NCBI GenBank assembly: GCA_013399115.1
Contig: VXAA01005176.1
Coordinates: forward strand, 439,438 to 503,437
From: Anseranas semipalmata
Lineage: Eukaryota; Chordata; Aves; Anseriformes; Anseranatidae
Direction: 5' to 3'
DNA length: 64,000 bases
The notes beneath the pieces are model-generated. The model ran no database searches, was not told where the DNA came from, and saw only the letters and a list, made by a program, of their open reading frames with translations. Positions 38,880 to 53,200 of this stretch are shown here, in pieces. How positions within the stretch are numbered: position 1 is the first letter of the stretch; each line of letters opens with the position of its first letter. The position numbers and the translations under genes are program-made.

Positions 38880-41531
38880 ACTGGAAAAGAAAAAGGCCGA
38901 AGTCTCGCTGAATGCTCTAGTAATTGGGAAGTATACAATACCCCTGGGTGACCACATTTTTCTGAAAATCTATTACTGGAAATCCTGTCTGCTAAACTTA
39001 ACAATCTGACATGGAATTCCTCACACATATCACTGCAGGCAGACAAATGTATGAGTCCCTTTGAGGTCTTCATAACACTGTCAACAGATATCCCTGTATT
39101 AACCTCCCTCTCGCGCTGCTATTTTTGTTTGTCTCCTTAGTTTGTAGACTCTAAGGGTATAATTTATTTTAATTAATTGTTTTCGTGTCAAATGGGTACA
39201 GACTGAACAAGAAAGACCATTAGGCTTCAGCATATCAAACAGCATTGTAAAGATGCTATTCATTTTGTAGGTATGCTATGAGAATTTTAGCATTTTAATT
39301 TAAGATATCAATACACTGAACATATTTATAAAGATAAGCAACTTAAATAACAATAAAATGTATTATATAATATTGTGATAGAGATCTTAAGATAACAGCC
39401 ACGGTATACAGCATTATCAAAGGAGAAAGAATCCAGAGACAGAGTAAATATTATAGCACATTTATCATTTATATAACTTGTAAGGTTAGGACCCTTATCT
39501 TTTTCACAGATGTTCCACTTGAGTAGTATAAGGATAAATCCATTACATTGTACCTTTGTCTTCAGTTATGCATTGTGCCATATTTCACTCACCACAGGCA
39601 AAGGTATAAACAGAATTATGTTACGACCGTCTTTTCCACATTAGGTTTCATCTTCGTTATTATATGTACTGCAGCACTTGCAATAAATTGCTTAATAGAT
39701 GTTTAGCTGAATTTGTATCTATACGTTATCCATACAGATAGTTCAGAAAGTTTTGTTTCAATGTAACTGGGAAGTAATATCACTGGAGAGAAGGAAATTA
39801 AGCTGAAATAAAAATATTGCGAGTGGAGAATTGGGACTAAAACCTCGAGATGATTGCATAGAACCATTGTGAAGTTCCTTTATTATTTTATAATTAGAAG
39901 GAAAGCACAGACTTGGAAGTTAAGATGGAGGGAAAAAACGCTGCCACAGCTGTCTCAGAAGACCAATACCAATGAGAATATTTTCTGCTGTGCCCTCTGC
40001 CTCCTGCTGCTCCAGGCAACTGCTGTGCCTTCTTTCCTTCTGTATTATCAGCTGTGTTTTCCACACTGCACACAGGAGAGTTTGGGAAACACAGTGTGAC
40101 TAACAGTCACGGAGGCAGTGAGGTAGGCAAGGGAGTTAGAGGAATTTATAACTCTCTTGCTCTCTCAAGCTTACGCATGGGAGTCCCTAATATAGGCTAA
40201 TAGGTTGTTTTGGTTTGATACGTAAGCTATTATTTTCCTCCCTATTTATATACACAACAGGATTTTCTGTGTCATGGAGTGGAAATTATATCTTCAATGC
40301 CTGTTACTGCTTGAAAGGCCAGTGCATTTATTTTTCCTTGTAACACTACCATCTATTAACGTGACATCTTCCACCTGCATCCCAATGATACTTTCACAAT
40401 TAAATGAACAAAATTGCACAACATTTTTGTAAAATATTCATAACTCTAATTTTGCAAACACATGCTACAATTGGTCAAGTTCAGCTTGAACCCTAAACCA
40501 TTTTTGCCTCCTCTGAGCACCGACCAAAAATTGAGATGGCTATCTCTTGGGAAATACCTCTTACAGCAGAATTTATTTTCGTCCTTAATTTGTGTCTAAT
40601 GTCACTATAGATCCTGAGTCTTGTTTTCATTCACAGAAGCCAAAGTGCATCATTTCACACTGACAAAAAAGACTTCTCCAGTGGTTTTTGCCTCTCTTGT
40701 CCTGCATTCTCTCAATGAGCAGTGTAACTCTAAGGAATACATTATCACTGCAGCAGGCCACTCCAAATGATTCAGAGACCCTTTATATCACAGCCGAAAA
40801 CAGATGAAGAAGAATTGGGTCCTCCATTACCCAGTTCAGCTGAAATCAGACAAACCAAGTGAGAATGAGAGTGATTTTGCATCTTAATTTTTAATAATTC
40901 TTTAATCCATCTGAAATGGGGGAGTGAGAGCAAACAAAACAGAATCCCTACACAATTTCTCTCCTTTCTGCCTCATTCATATTCCGATTTCTCCCTAAAT
41001 TCTGTATTCCTCTAATTTTAGAAGCTATTTGTTGAATATATTAATACTTTGCTGTACTTTGAAGTACTAGGAACTCACACAGTATTTTTTTTCTTCTTCT
41101 ACTCATTTTACTAATAAAATCTTCTGTGAAGGTACCCTGTTACTATTGCATTGAAAGTCACAGGCACATAGGAACAGACAAACTTGAATTAGGGTTCCCT
41201 TGTATTCTTTACAAATTTTCTCCTTTTCTATTTTACCTCCTTCTTCTTATAATCTAACTTTTCTGTGCCATTTCTCCCTACTATAAGTTCTTTCACTTCA
41301 GCAGATTTCTTCATCACATCTTGTCTTACCATGGACTAGTTTCTGTATTTTCCTTGTGGAGATGTGTGTATATACCCAAAGCTCCCTCAGAACCTTGAAA
41401 TGTTTTCTGTTTTAAAAGCAGTCTTATCTTAATTCATAAAGAAAAAGACTAACTTTAGTTCAAAGCTGCTGTATGACAAAAAGTCCCACTTCTGAATCTA
41501 TGAACCAGAATGCACAGAAACCTCTGCAGGG

Positions 41532-41596
41532 TTTTTTTTTTTTTTAAACAAACAAACAAACAAAAAAACACAACAAAACAACAACAACAACAAAAA
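41532..41596. repeat. Compound T-run, AAAC and AAC microsatellite
   Basis: Fourteen T are followed by AAAC units (to about 41563) and then by AAC units (to about 41596). Both strands appear open across it only because the repeats lack stop codons. Confidence 0.93.
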
Positions 41597-42674
41597 CAGC
41601 AATTAAAAAACAAAAGCGGCAATGAAATACAAATGCAAAGAGGGAAGTTGAACAGCAAAATTAAGGCAAACGTGATCTATTTCAATCTTCAGAACCTGAA
41701 AAATCTGTGCAGACTGAGACTGCATCTTACACGCAATTACATGTAATCTTAAGAGCTGAAACTGAGAGGACTAGTTTACTGCTAGCTCCAGCAAACACTA
41801 GCAGCCTGATTGTATTTTCAGGACACTGGTGGGCAGCAGCAGATGGTGGTCATTTCCCTGGCAGGCCATATCTAGGATAATCACCAGACACTGTTCCAAG
41901 GTTTATGATATTATAAACCTCTCTTTCATTTCTCATTCACTGCATGTGGAAAATACAGCCCTTTCAACTCCCTTCTTATTGATTTTACACTAGTATAACA
42001 CCTTTGCCTTCAATGATTTTGAAATGATTCAATGGTGAAGTAAAACAAGAAAATAGACCTTAGAAAGTCAATAAAAAAAAAATAAAAAAAATCTTAATGC
42101 TGTTCTTATTTTATGCATTTGAAAATGAGGTATAGTTTTATGTTGATTAATGAAATAAAATGCAATAATTACTAGCAGAATCTTCTGCATTGTGTCCTGG
42201 CAGAATTTAATACTGTAGCTTTTTAAAAATTGCTAATGGTTAAGATGATTCTGAAATACACTCGCCTGTGAGCTAACTACACCTACAAGACTAGTAATAC
42301 TTGAAATGGGCCAGCCACAATCCAGAATGCCTGTTTTGAATTGGACTAGATGAAACTTTTTGGTTTAGCCTGATCTGGGTTGATTGCAGTACAACAAATG
42401 ACGAAGACAAAACTCAGGCCTCTGGGAGTTTACAGAATAGATGATAATGCAAATTAGAGCACATGGGTCAAGATCAGGCATAGATCTCCTGCTTCAGTGG
42501 AACACTTGTTCACAGTGTTTTACAGCAAGGGGAAAGAAAATAGTTGCTGATGTGTCTCTATAACAATGAAGACGCTCGCTCTAATAATAAACTTAATTCA
42601 ATGTGGTCAAATTAGCTAAGTCTGAACTTTTAACACATTTCAGAGATTCAATCTCTAAGCATTGAGATTTACCC

Positions 42675-43345
42675 AATCAGTCCAGAAAGACCTTGAAAAA
42701 ATTCAGCATTGGGCCGACTGAAGTTCAACAGGGAAAAGCAGAAAGTTCTGCACCTAGGACAGAATAACCTTGTGTGTCTGAACAGGCTGGAAGCCAACCT
42801 GAAGAGTATCAGCCATAATGTAAAAGGTCTGGTAGTTACTGTGGATGCCTAGCTGAAAATGAGCTAACAGTGTGCTCTCAGAGCAACAAGGCAAACTGCA
42901 TACATGGTAGGAGGAGAATAGCCAGTAGATCAAGATAAATTATTATACTCTTCTACCTCAGCACTGTTGAGGCTCACCTGAAATACTGTGACCAGTTTTT
43001 GGACTCTCCAGTTTAAGAGAGACATTGAGAATTTGGAGATCTGGCAGAAGACTACCAAGACAATAATGACCTTAAAACACATTACTTGTGAGGAGAAACC
43101 AAGGGAGCTGGATTTGTTTAGTTCAGGGAGTAGTTGGCTATGCAGCCTACAGCTACTTGGAGGGCACTTACAAACTTAACGGGCCAGCTCTTCTTACTAT
43201 ATGAATAGGTGGATACTATAATATCCTGGAGGAAAGCATTCCTCATCAGGAAGTTAGGGCAGGGCTGGAAGGGGTTACTCATACAGTCAGTGAAAACTCA
43301 ATCCTTGGAGGTTCTCCAGACTCCAGCAGACGGCTCTGGCTTACT
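42675..43345 (+). mobile_element. Old plus-strand CR1 LINE fragment, about 670 bases
   Basis: The longest CR1 remnant in the window. In order it keeps diverged versions of GACCTTGACAGGCTGG (42690), GAAGTTCAACAGGG (42720), TCTGCACCTAGGACAGAA (42749), the 'ctgaaaatgagctaacagtg' segment (42853), 'cagcactgttgaggctcacc' (42960), 'aatactgtgaccagtttttg' (42982), and 'aaaccaagggagctggattt' followed by GTTTAGTTCAGGGAGTAG (43098-43132). These follow the order of the last third of CR1 ORF2. Many frameshifts and stops are present; the short open frame at 42988-43179 is an accidental remnant. The 3' end near 43300 is too diverged to see the tail. Confidence 0.85.
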
Positions 43346-43971
43346 TTGAGAGGAGCATTTCAGTAGGCAACCTTCTTTTCAATGAACATTTCTATCATTT
43401 TTTTCTATAATTTCTTCATTTTCTGTGCATTACTTTGATGATGAACCAGTCTCTTAAGAAAGGGCTCTTAGGCCTTTCCTTGAAGTTGAAAATGTAGTAG
43501 GTGACACACTGTTATAGATTTTTTTCTGGAAACAAACACTGGCAACAGTGCTACAAAACAAAGTATATAAAACGTGGAATTGTGTTTGTAAATATTTACC
43601 CATCGTGAATTCATTTCTTCTCTTGGTTTTCAAATCAGGTATTAGCAGGCCAGGGCCAACTAGAATTCACTGAAACAAAGAACAAAGGGAAAGAGAGGTG
43701 CTTAGAGCTTCCACCATCTATAGCTCTAGTGTGTTTGGTGCTTAAAATAGAAAAGCATAAGAGTGCTTATTCTGTCTCTTATATTGAACAGGTTGGAAAA
43801 CTTTGATCTCACACGCAGCTGATTGCAGAAAAGTCATACATGATGGGATGAAAATGAGTTATGCCTGTTTTACAGAGTAGGAAAGATATAGGGATAATAC
43901 AGACAAGGGACAAGGGGAAGATTTTAAGATAAAATAATTAGGAAAAAAAAAAGCTTCTTAGAGTAATTCAG

Positions 43972-44018
43972 TTTTTTTTGGTGGTGGTGGTGGTTTTTTT
44001 GTTTTTTTTTTTTTTTTT
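43972..44018. repeat. GGT trinucleotide repeat flanked by T runs
   Basis: Eight T, then four to five GGT/TGG units, then T runs of 7 and 17 bases interrupted by G. It has strong strand asymmetry: one strand is only G and T over 47 bases. Confidence 0.92.
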
Positions 44019-44246
44019 GCATCAGGTTAGTAAACAAACAGAAAGGGCTAACATACTTCATCTAGACCAACTGGCTTGCAAAGTATGTGATATATTACAG
44101 TGGAGATAATGTATGCTGTGAATGCATTACTGTATCATTTCTAATTTTGTTTCAGATACAGAAAAATTCACAGAAGTATGTGGATTATTACTAGGGGGTA
44201 GTGAAGTAGTGAAGAGTTCATTGTTTTGTAGAAGCTATTAGAAAAA

Positions 44247-44261
44247 TATATATATATATAT
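44247..44261. repeat. TA dinucleotide repeat
   Basis: About seven TA units in an AT-rich context. Confidence 0.85.
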
Positions 44262-47200
44262 TTCCCTAACTCCTATTGAAGGCTCTCTGAGACCTTCTTA
44301 TAGAGTCCTGTCACAGTGACCTTCCGTGGTGATATCCTTCAGAACTTGCCAGAATTGCTCCTAGGCAAGCTCAGAAACAAGAAGAAAATGGGAATTGACA
44401 GAAGATACTCTTCCAAGAATATATAGCCCCAGTAAAGCTCCCATCCTTTACTGTCCCTGAGTAATAACAGACTTGTCCTGAAGCATTCACTTGGCTTCAG
44501 AATTGCTGTAAGAAAATGAAAATAAGGTCTGTAAGATACTAATATTTCTTGAAATAGGAAGGGGAATCATTCCTGCCCTTTGATTAATCCCTCATGCACT
44601 GCTCTAGTCCATTAGAGACATAAAGGTGCCTTTAACAGGCCTCTGAGCAAAGTGCTTTATGCAACATATTCCCTATCCTTGACACAGACATAGAGAGTAT
44701 CTTAAATGGTGTCTACGACTAACGCAAATTATTCAGAAACAGAGGAATGCCTCCAGGGAGCTCTTTCTGCCAAGAGAAATTAGAGCAGCTCGTGGTTATT
44801 CTGACTTATGGCGGAAGCCAAGCCATGCTGAGGGCTGTGGGGTCAGAGGGATGCAGGCTGTGACCTCTGCTCTCCCCTCTGCTCAGATGGGCGGAATGGA
44901 GGAACCAAGGCATGAACACGTCCAGGTCCGTCCACATGTACCAATGAGGATGTCCCATCGGCTTCAGTGGCCACTCTGTGTCCAACTCTGGGTGGAGTTT
45001 AGCCCCTACTGAAATGGTGAAGGTGGTATTAATGAGGTAATAAATCTTCAGAAAATGGTTGTACTAATCTCTTGTGAAGGTGAAACTGTGGAATGTATGG
45101 TTCTGTCACATCACACACGGTTTTGGTGTGATTCACACCTCATTGTGTCTCAGTAAAAGTTACTGAGAATTGTTAGTTGTTTCACATAAAAACCAGAGAG
45201 CTGCAATGCAAATCAGAGAATATTACATGTGTAGCTCTACTTAGACCGGACCAAACAATTTAAAGGGGACTGATGTTTTAAACATGCTTTTTTTTCTGAG
45301 TCCAACTGATACAGGTAGCAGCCTGTACTGACTAATGGCATTACTAGACTACTACTGGTACTAAGATACAATATATTAACTAACTTTTTACAAAAGGCTT
45401 TCAAACATGGATGGTATAACCACCTTAGTGGACTGCGCCTCATACCATTATAAAGTTCATGCATTGTAGGGCATGATCTTATGACCATCTGTTGCTTTAT
45501 TATTGTTTTCTCATAAGTGTTGGAAACGATAACTTTAGTATGAAACATCAACCCATCTGCTCAAATACAACAAAAACTGCAATGAATCGATAGGGGTGTG
45601 GCTGTAGAAAAAAAAAAGTGAGGAGAGACAAAACAGAAAAGATGACTGGTTATGGAAAAATAGAGTCAAGAACATTAACTGATAATCAGAAATCTTGGGA
45701 AAGGGGGGAAGGGCAGAACAAAATAAAGGAAGAAGAGAAAGAAGATTTTACAGTAGTACTTTTAGTAGAGTACTATCAAAGATTACCTTGCTAACATCAT
45801 CAGTTCCTCATGATTACCAACACAAGCACTAACTCTTGTTATGAGTTATAGACCAGGCATGTTTTGTTTCAGAATAGACTATCTGTTGGCATTATTCCAG
45901 TATATCATTTGTGTCTTTACAATAAGCATGTTAAACTGGAATATTTGAGCAACAATATTATTTTCCTTCAATTACCCACCAAAAATTCCACCAATATCAT
46001 ATTTCTCACAAGGGTATTTGCCTCAGGGAAGTATTTTATACCAATATGCTCAAAATAGAATTATAAACAGTAAATTTTTAAACTAGTAGGTATCTGCTCA
46101 TCTCTGACATCCACAATTTTCTTGAATTTAGGATATATTTATTTCGGCTGTACAGTATGGTTACACAGGAGATCTTTCAGAAATAATTTTACTATTGAAA
46201 CTGGAAGCCAATGTCAGGAACTGTGTAAGTGTTACTGTTTATGCAACTGAAATGCCTGTTGAATAAATGGCCCTCTGCAGTGCTGTTATATTTGTCTATT
46301 TCTGTATGCCAACTATGATATTTTCTAAAGTATATACCATCGTAGTATCTAATCACTGACAGTCAGACACTCCACTTAGGTATGGTTCCAGCAGTGCATA
46401 GGAGCCATAAAGAAAACTTAATGAGCTTCCTGGGGATTGCCTATAATAGAGAAACGTGCATGTGGCATATAGCTGCTTGGCGCTAATTCTGAAAGAAAAA
46501 AAAAAAGAAGGTGTAAAATCTAATACAGGGAATTCTTGCACCAACAGGAGGAAACTATCAACTGCTGAATTTATAGCAAACCTTTTTAAAGTGCTAACCT
46601 GGAGATAATGAAAAGATCTGAGACTTCAGAAAATTTCTGCATTTAAATTATATCTTTCATAAGAAGTATGGCTAACAAAATCCTTCCCACAGATTTATGA
46701 CTTGCGTCTTTTCATCCTCCATCCCTCTCTACAGTACCTTCAATTCTTTCCTATGCGTTCCAATATCCTTCTTTGTCACTTTTGCAATATTAAGTCCTTC
46801 CTCCACATCCTCTAAACTCCCCACACTGCTCTCCTATCTCCCCCAAATCCTATTAAGAAAGAAGAAACAGCTATAACTGATTCTGGGTCCCAAATCTTTT
46901 CAGTAAGTCACCTAGCTCCTCAACAAAACAGGTAAACTGAAGCTACCCTCTCCCCCCTCCTTTTTTTTCCCCTAATTCTTATCACTGACATAATATACAT
47001 CTTCAAGACAGTCACTGATCTGAAAATTGTAGGTAGTTCAAAGCTCTGAGATCTCTAGTTTTCTGTCAAAACCAAACTGCTTAACAAGTCAGAAAATTAC
47101 TTGGAGTGAACAGAAAGTTGTTTGCAGAACAAATAAAAAACAGATGACCAGGAGAAATAAGACCAATTAAAAGTAGGAAGCCAAGAAATCTGGTTATAGG

Positions 47201-50200
47201 AATAACTTTGAAACATAGATGGAGGCCCTTCCTAAAGACAAAATATGCTCTATCATTCCTTGATTGGTTACTCAGGTTCTTATCATTCACCTCTTTTGCA
47301 GGTATCTTCCTTCCAAAAGCTCTGTATTATGCCACTCTCTGTAAGCATGACAGCCTCTGTAAAGGTGCAAAGAGACAGCATATCAAGGGAGAACCACTGG
47401 CGAGGCTGAAAGCCTTGCTAGCTCAGTTAAGGTGGGACTGGGTTTCACAACCAGATCACAAGGAGGGTGTATTAGGACACAGCAACCACCAGCAGTGAGC
47501 CACAGCATGCCAGGTACTACAACAGCAAAATAGATGGCTAAAAGCATGCAACATCTTGATGGCCAGTGAGCAGCCAGAGGTAGAGCAAATAGAGAAGCCA
47601 AGTACCCTGTCCCAAAGCAGCTGTTTCCTGCTACACTCAGATTAGCTGAACGTCTTTCTCTTGTTCCTACAGTTTGCTGCACCTGCAGACTTATGCAGAT
47701 TGTTGGTTTTTCATCTTTTAGTGCTGCCGTACCTGGGTACCATCCCTTTTTAGACAGATATCTTCTATTTCTTCCCTCCTGTTTTCATTGCCTTACCTTC
47801 AACAGACTGCACCGAACTCTATTGCCAGTCTTACGAAGGGTGACATTTGAGTTCAGTGTTTTTAACACAGATACATTTTACTTAAGGCTGTTTCCATCCT
47901 CTCTTTGGTGTGGATATCTCTTTCAAAGAAGCATCTCAAACAGCTTAGGACACCTGCAGGTTGGATTGTAACATTAACCACCCCACCTAATTAACAGAGA
48001 CCAGTGCTGTTACAGCAGCAACCCTGTAGATTGACCTGTCTTGCACAGAAGGAGAATAAATTAACATGCACTGGATACATCTGAAACGGGGGCACCCCAC
48101 AATTTCTAGGTCTGCGTGCCTGCTGGGCTCCCTCCAGCCTGTGCACTGTGGGTCAAGATACGGCTGCACACTAACTTCGTATTCCTTGATTTCCACATGA
48201 AGGAAATCCGGGTGTGTATACAAGGAAACTGCAGCATGTTCAATAAATCTCAACTGAACTCCTATTAGAAGCTTCAAAATAGCTAGTTGGAGATATACAA
48301 TCATTCCTACAGAATCATTTAAGGCCTCCCTATACTTTTCTTTTTTAAATAAATTTAGTATTCATTTTCATTTTATAAGCAAGAATTTGCTTTTTCTCTT
48401 TACTTTATCATCTTTCCTCTCTACCGCTGAATGCAATAAGCAAAACAAAAATACATGAACAAGAGAGACTTCATAATAATTTCTTTAAAGCCTAAATGTT
48501 TTAAGATCAGACAGGGAAAGGTATGTATATTTCATGAAGTTTGCAAACGTCATATTAGATACTCTCTGATCAAAATATGTTGTGCTTTGTGCTGAGAACA
48601 TTTGGGGTGGAACACTTGCTATTATTTCAAATGTACACTTGATCTTTCCTACTTAAACTTAGATCTAAAGTTATCTGGTTCTCCAGTCCCACAGGCTTTC
48701 TTATTCCAGTGATGAATGGCATTAGCTACCTTAAATCGGCTTACCAACCACCCAAGAATTATAACCCCAAATAGCGGTTCTCCACCTGAGTTCTGTTTTG
48801 ATCAATTGATGGAAAAAGCTTTGAGATTTGGGACCACTTGGTCACTTGCCAACACTTTCCTGCTAACTAAAGCAAGGAGAAAAAACAAATAATCCTAAAA
48901 AAGTAACTTGAGATAGAGGCTATCATTTGAAGAAAAACAAGTAAAATGTACCCTGCAAATTCAGATAGACACAAATAAATACTTAATATTTTTATGAGCT
49001 CAGAAATATTTGTGAAACTGCTGTAGGTTAGAGTAATCAATAACAATTAGAATAAGTTTCTGCTGTTCCAGTAAAATATAATCATATCATTCTCAGCTCC
49101 ACAGTCAAAACAAAACAAAATCATTTTTTTTTTCATTCCAAATAAGGAGCTGTAAAATAAGAAACATGTAATAACTCCACAAAGTGACAGTAAGATTTAT
49201 TTATTGTGGCTCACATTAGCTGCAGCTACTAAAAATCTTAAGGAAGTGCAGAGAAATCGCAAATCATCATTTGACATTGTTAAGATACAATCTGGGGGTG
49301 GGCTGTCCCCCTGTTGTAGTAGATAATTTATTTGGCTTTTGTTCTTGATATTTTTTTATCATCAAATCAAATTTAATTTTTGAATCATATCTGTACACAA
49401 AAAACATTTAGCTAAAGTCTCTCCTACATTTTAAAGCCATCCCTTTTCTCTCATTTAACAAATATCTGGCAATCAACATCATTCTTATCTTTATGATAAG
49501 AAAAAGAAGACATGAAAGAGCAGGACTGTACACGGTGTTTTTCAAATTTGAATCTAAAAGCAACTAACAATGGTCAAGAAACTGGAAAGGCTGCAGAAAT
49601 GCTGGTTTTTAAAGGTAGACAATAGTAGAGTTTAGAGTAGACAGATTAAGCAAAAAGATGACAGATAACCAAATGATTTCATTCATTTTTTTATACGAGC
49701 ATTCCCACTGGGGACAATGGGATAAGTCATAGCAGAAAATCTATGTATGAAAATGTTGCAATCTTATTAAAGATTATCATGGGAAGTGTTACCATTTTCA
49801 CACAGATACATGTGTGAGGAATGCAAGCAAAAATCTGAACCTAATCATTGCTAATAGAAATTCTGGAGATGCATTTCCCCAGTTCATTTCTTGACCTTCA
49901 TTTACCCGCAAAAGCATTCCAGCTATGCATAATAATTTAGCTGGTTATGGTAGACTTTAGTGATACACTTCAGCTCCTTTCACCACCAAATATTAAAGAG
50001 TTACAAGACTAAAGGACAGGCATAATTACCTTATTTCTTCCTTGCATAGATTATTTCTGGATTCTCAGCACCTCTATACTTATGACTCACTCCACAAGTC
50101 AATCACCTGAAGGAACAAACCAAGACATGCCAAGCAGAAATTGTGCACAGGCAAGGGAACAGGCACATTGCATCTGATGCCCTTTACGGGTATTGAGCCT

Positions 50201-53200
50201 GGGAAAAGCACAGAACCTCATGATGCTTCTTATCTGAAATAAGTGACATTACCAGTTTGTCCAAGAGCAAACCTTTATGTTGTGTCTACTAGGACCATGC
50301 CCCATTCAGATTACATGGCTTTCAGTGAGGTATGGTAAGGAGTATTTTTGAACACTGTATTAGGATCATATGATAACCCAATCTTAAAGATATACATGCA
50401 GAGGTAGTTAAGGTTTCGGCCACTGTGTTATTAAGCTGCTATCCAATACATGCACAATTATTCAAATCAGATACACCTATCAAAGTTGCTCTAGTCTGAT
50501 TTATTCTCATGTAGTAGGCTGCTCAGACAAGAACTTTCCAACATGCATCGATACTTAAAATTGTATTAAATCACCCATATTCATAATTCCTTTCAGCTTT
50601 CAGGAAGGAGTTCTTTCAAAACACTAACTAGATACACAGTTTATTGGGATTGTCCTCTCTTTGTACACACTAGAGGTACTAAGGTCAGATTCATTAGCTG
50701 GACTTTGTATTCTTGTGACATTGAGGTAGCCTGTCCTCTCTTATACGTCCAAGCACTGTGGAGAGGAAGCTGACAATGGGGTTCATCTCTCTGTCTCATT
50801 TTCTACCACATTCTCACTCACTGCTCCTGCATTAATGGTCTTGTTTAATTCAACTAGATTTTTATGCATATGTTTCATTGTTGTTATGTATTACACTATG
50901 ATGAGGTAGCAAATCTTTTTTTTTTTTCTCTCTCTTTAGGGGATCTATTGAATGGATATCCTTCAGGGGAAAAAAGCAGGTCAGCTATTTCAGTAGGCGG
51001 CTTCTCCAGATGTAATTCCTCTATGAATTATATACACAGATATAAACTCACAGACTTTCTTAACTGCACTGGCATTTATAAAAGACAAGGCAGCAAACTG
51101 AAGAAGCTAATTTTCTATAGCAACAATACTACAACATGAGTTGTAGCTATGTTGTACAGATTTCATTTAACTCCTGAAAAAAGGTTTCATTTGGTTTCAG
51201 TTGGTTATTTGGTTATTCTGCTTTTGTAAGTCTTGTCATATATACTGTATTTAAAGAATTCTTTTCAGAGAATGGCAGAAAGAATAATTGTCATAATGGT
51301 ATAATTATGAACAGAGAAATTGTTATATACGACATGAACTACAAGAAGGGTCTCATTGTTCTAAATTAATGAAGGTATCCTGTAACACAGGAAATGGTAA
51401 AAATAGGATCTCAAATACATTAAACATATGCATTAGCAATCCTTTAATGGATAAAATAAATTTATTTCATTTGCCAGAGTGCAAATATAGTGCAGGATAT
51501 CTTTATAGACAGGAAAAAGAAATCTATAAAATTTGCTACTAGTTTAAATAGCCATTTTGCCAAACAGAGTAGAGACAAGGAACTATAATTATGCCATCTG
51601 TGCATCTTTTTCAGTATCAAACTGTAATGCCCACTGATGACAATCAATAGTTTGTCAACTTAGCTGTTTATCTTGGCTAAAGAGATAACACTCTAGTCCT
51701 CTAAATGTAATCAGAAAGTTTTCATCAGACAGTGATGTATAAGGAGTAATTCCAGAGGATATTATGTCCTGTGGGTACACTTCTCCCTCACAGTTTCTCC
51801 AACAGTTCATTTTCAGTCTGAGATTATTTGCTACTACTTTATACCAGCTATATTGCAATTTCGAGTTGAAATGTCTGTTGAAGCAACAGAAGGGTAGAAT
51901 TGCAGACTTTTCTACTGCTCCAGCTACCTCCTACCCATATATCCAGCTATCAAGAGCAATGAAAAAGCATAACACAATTTACAATTTTTGACTCTTTCCA
52001 AAGCTAGCAATTCTTTGACCTATGTGTGAAAAGGTCTGCCACAAAATGAAGACCAAATCTGGAGAGGAGACACTAGAACTCAAGGGAGCTGCAAATTCTC
52101 AATTTGCTATTATCCTCAGTTAGATTGAATGGTGAACGCAAGCTTAACTAAAATGTGTCTTTCTTGATTTAAGGCAATATTCTTAAACATAAATGCTATT
52201 GTCATCTGTGAGTGCTATCTCCAACTATAAGGGATAGGACAAGAGCAGAGTGGACAGCATTAGAAAAGAGTTGAAGGTGGGAAGTGGAGGAGGAAGGGAA
52301 TTAAGCAAGCAACCTTGTATATAATATTTGCTTTGAAGGTAAACACATTTCTTAAAGAGTACCACACTGTCCATTAACTGGAGGTCAGAGAAACAGTAGG
52401 CCAGATTTAGGACTATTTTTGTGAGATGGTGGCTAGAACATCCCTATGACATTCCTTTTTACTTTGACTGTGATTAGTAAAGCTTCTTTTATTTGTTTCT
52501 GTCAGTTTGTGTTAAGTCATTGCAGAAGAAAAAGCAAACAATCTGCTTTATTTGCTTCATAAATATAATTATAAACTTGCCAGAACCAGGTTAGCCACAA
52601 ATTAACATGACAGCTACATTCACTTTCACATGGATTATTTATGAAGAAACTTCCACAGTATATAGCTACTGATAGGACCAGGTGTTGCTGCAGAAGCCAA
52701 TAAAGTTGCTATAGTGACAGGCCACAAGAGTGGTCTAAAAGATATGATAAATGATGAACATCTTGTAAGTTGCAAGCCAGCAAAGTTTGGCATTTAAGAA
52801 ATATTGGTTACATCTGCAAATATATCTTCTCATATGGGAAAAGATGGGTATAGTGTATCAGGGTCTGCATTAAGCTAATATGTCCCTCTGCTCTCTTATT
52901 CCCATAAACACTGCATAGCTCTCAATGTCCACGTGGTAACTGAATTACTCCCTTCCTCCTTGAAGATACAGATAGTATCTCTTCCCTTCCTCTAAGCATT
53001 AGACTTAACAAACGTCCACAAGATGATCCTTCTCTGTATCTTCGGAGTTTGCAATATATGCTATTTGTGGTAGATTTTAAATATTTAAAATTCATTCACC
53101 TTTTTAGATCTCTGAGCAGCCATGGAAACTGGCAGCAGATTTTCCAAATAAATAATACAACATAAACTTATTTTATCCATCAGTTAGCACTTCCAGACTA

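Larger units (their letters stand above)
34870..42670. other. AT-rich unique sequence
   Basis: No gene or transposon recognised besides the microsatellites listed and a T run at 37540-37556. Two very short minus-strand segments with good donors (36418-36458 and 36561-36591) have compatible phases but are too short to support. Confidence 0.6.

Noticed and set aside
45237..45551. A 104-codon minus-strand open frame.
   Set aside because: No splice signals, no family resemblance and a composition like the surrounding AT-rich DNA; treated as accidental.
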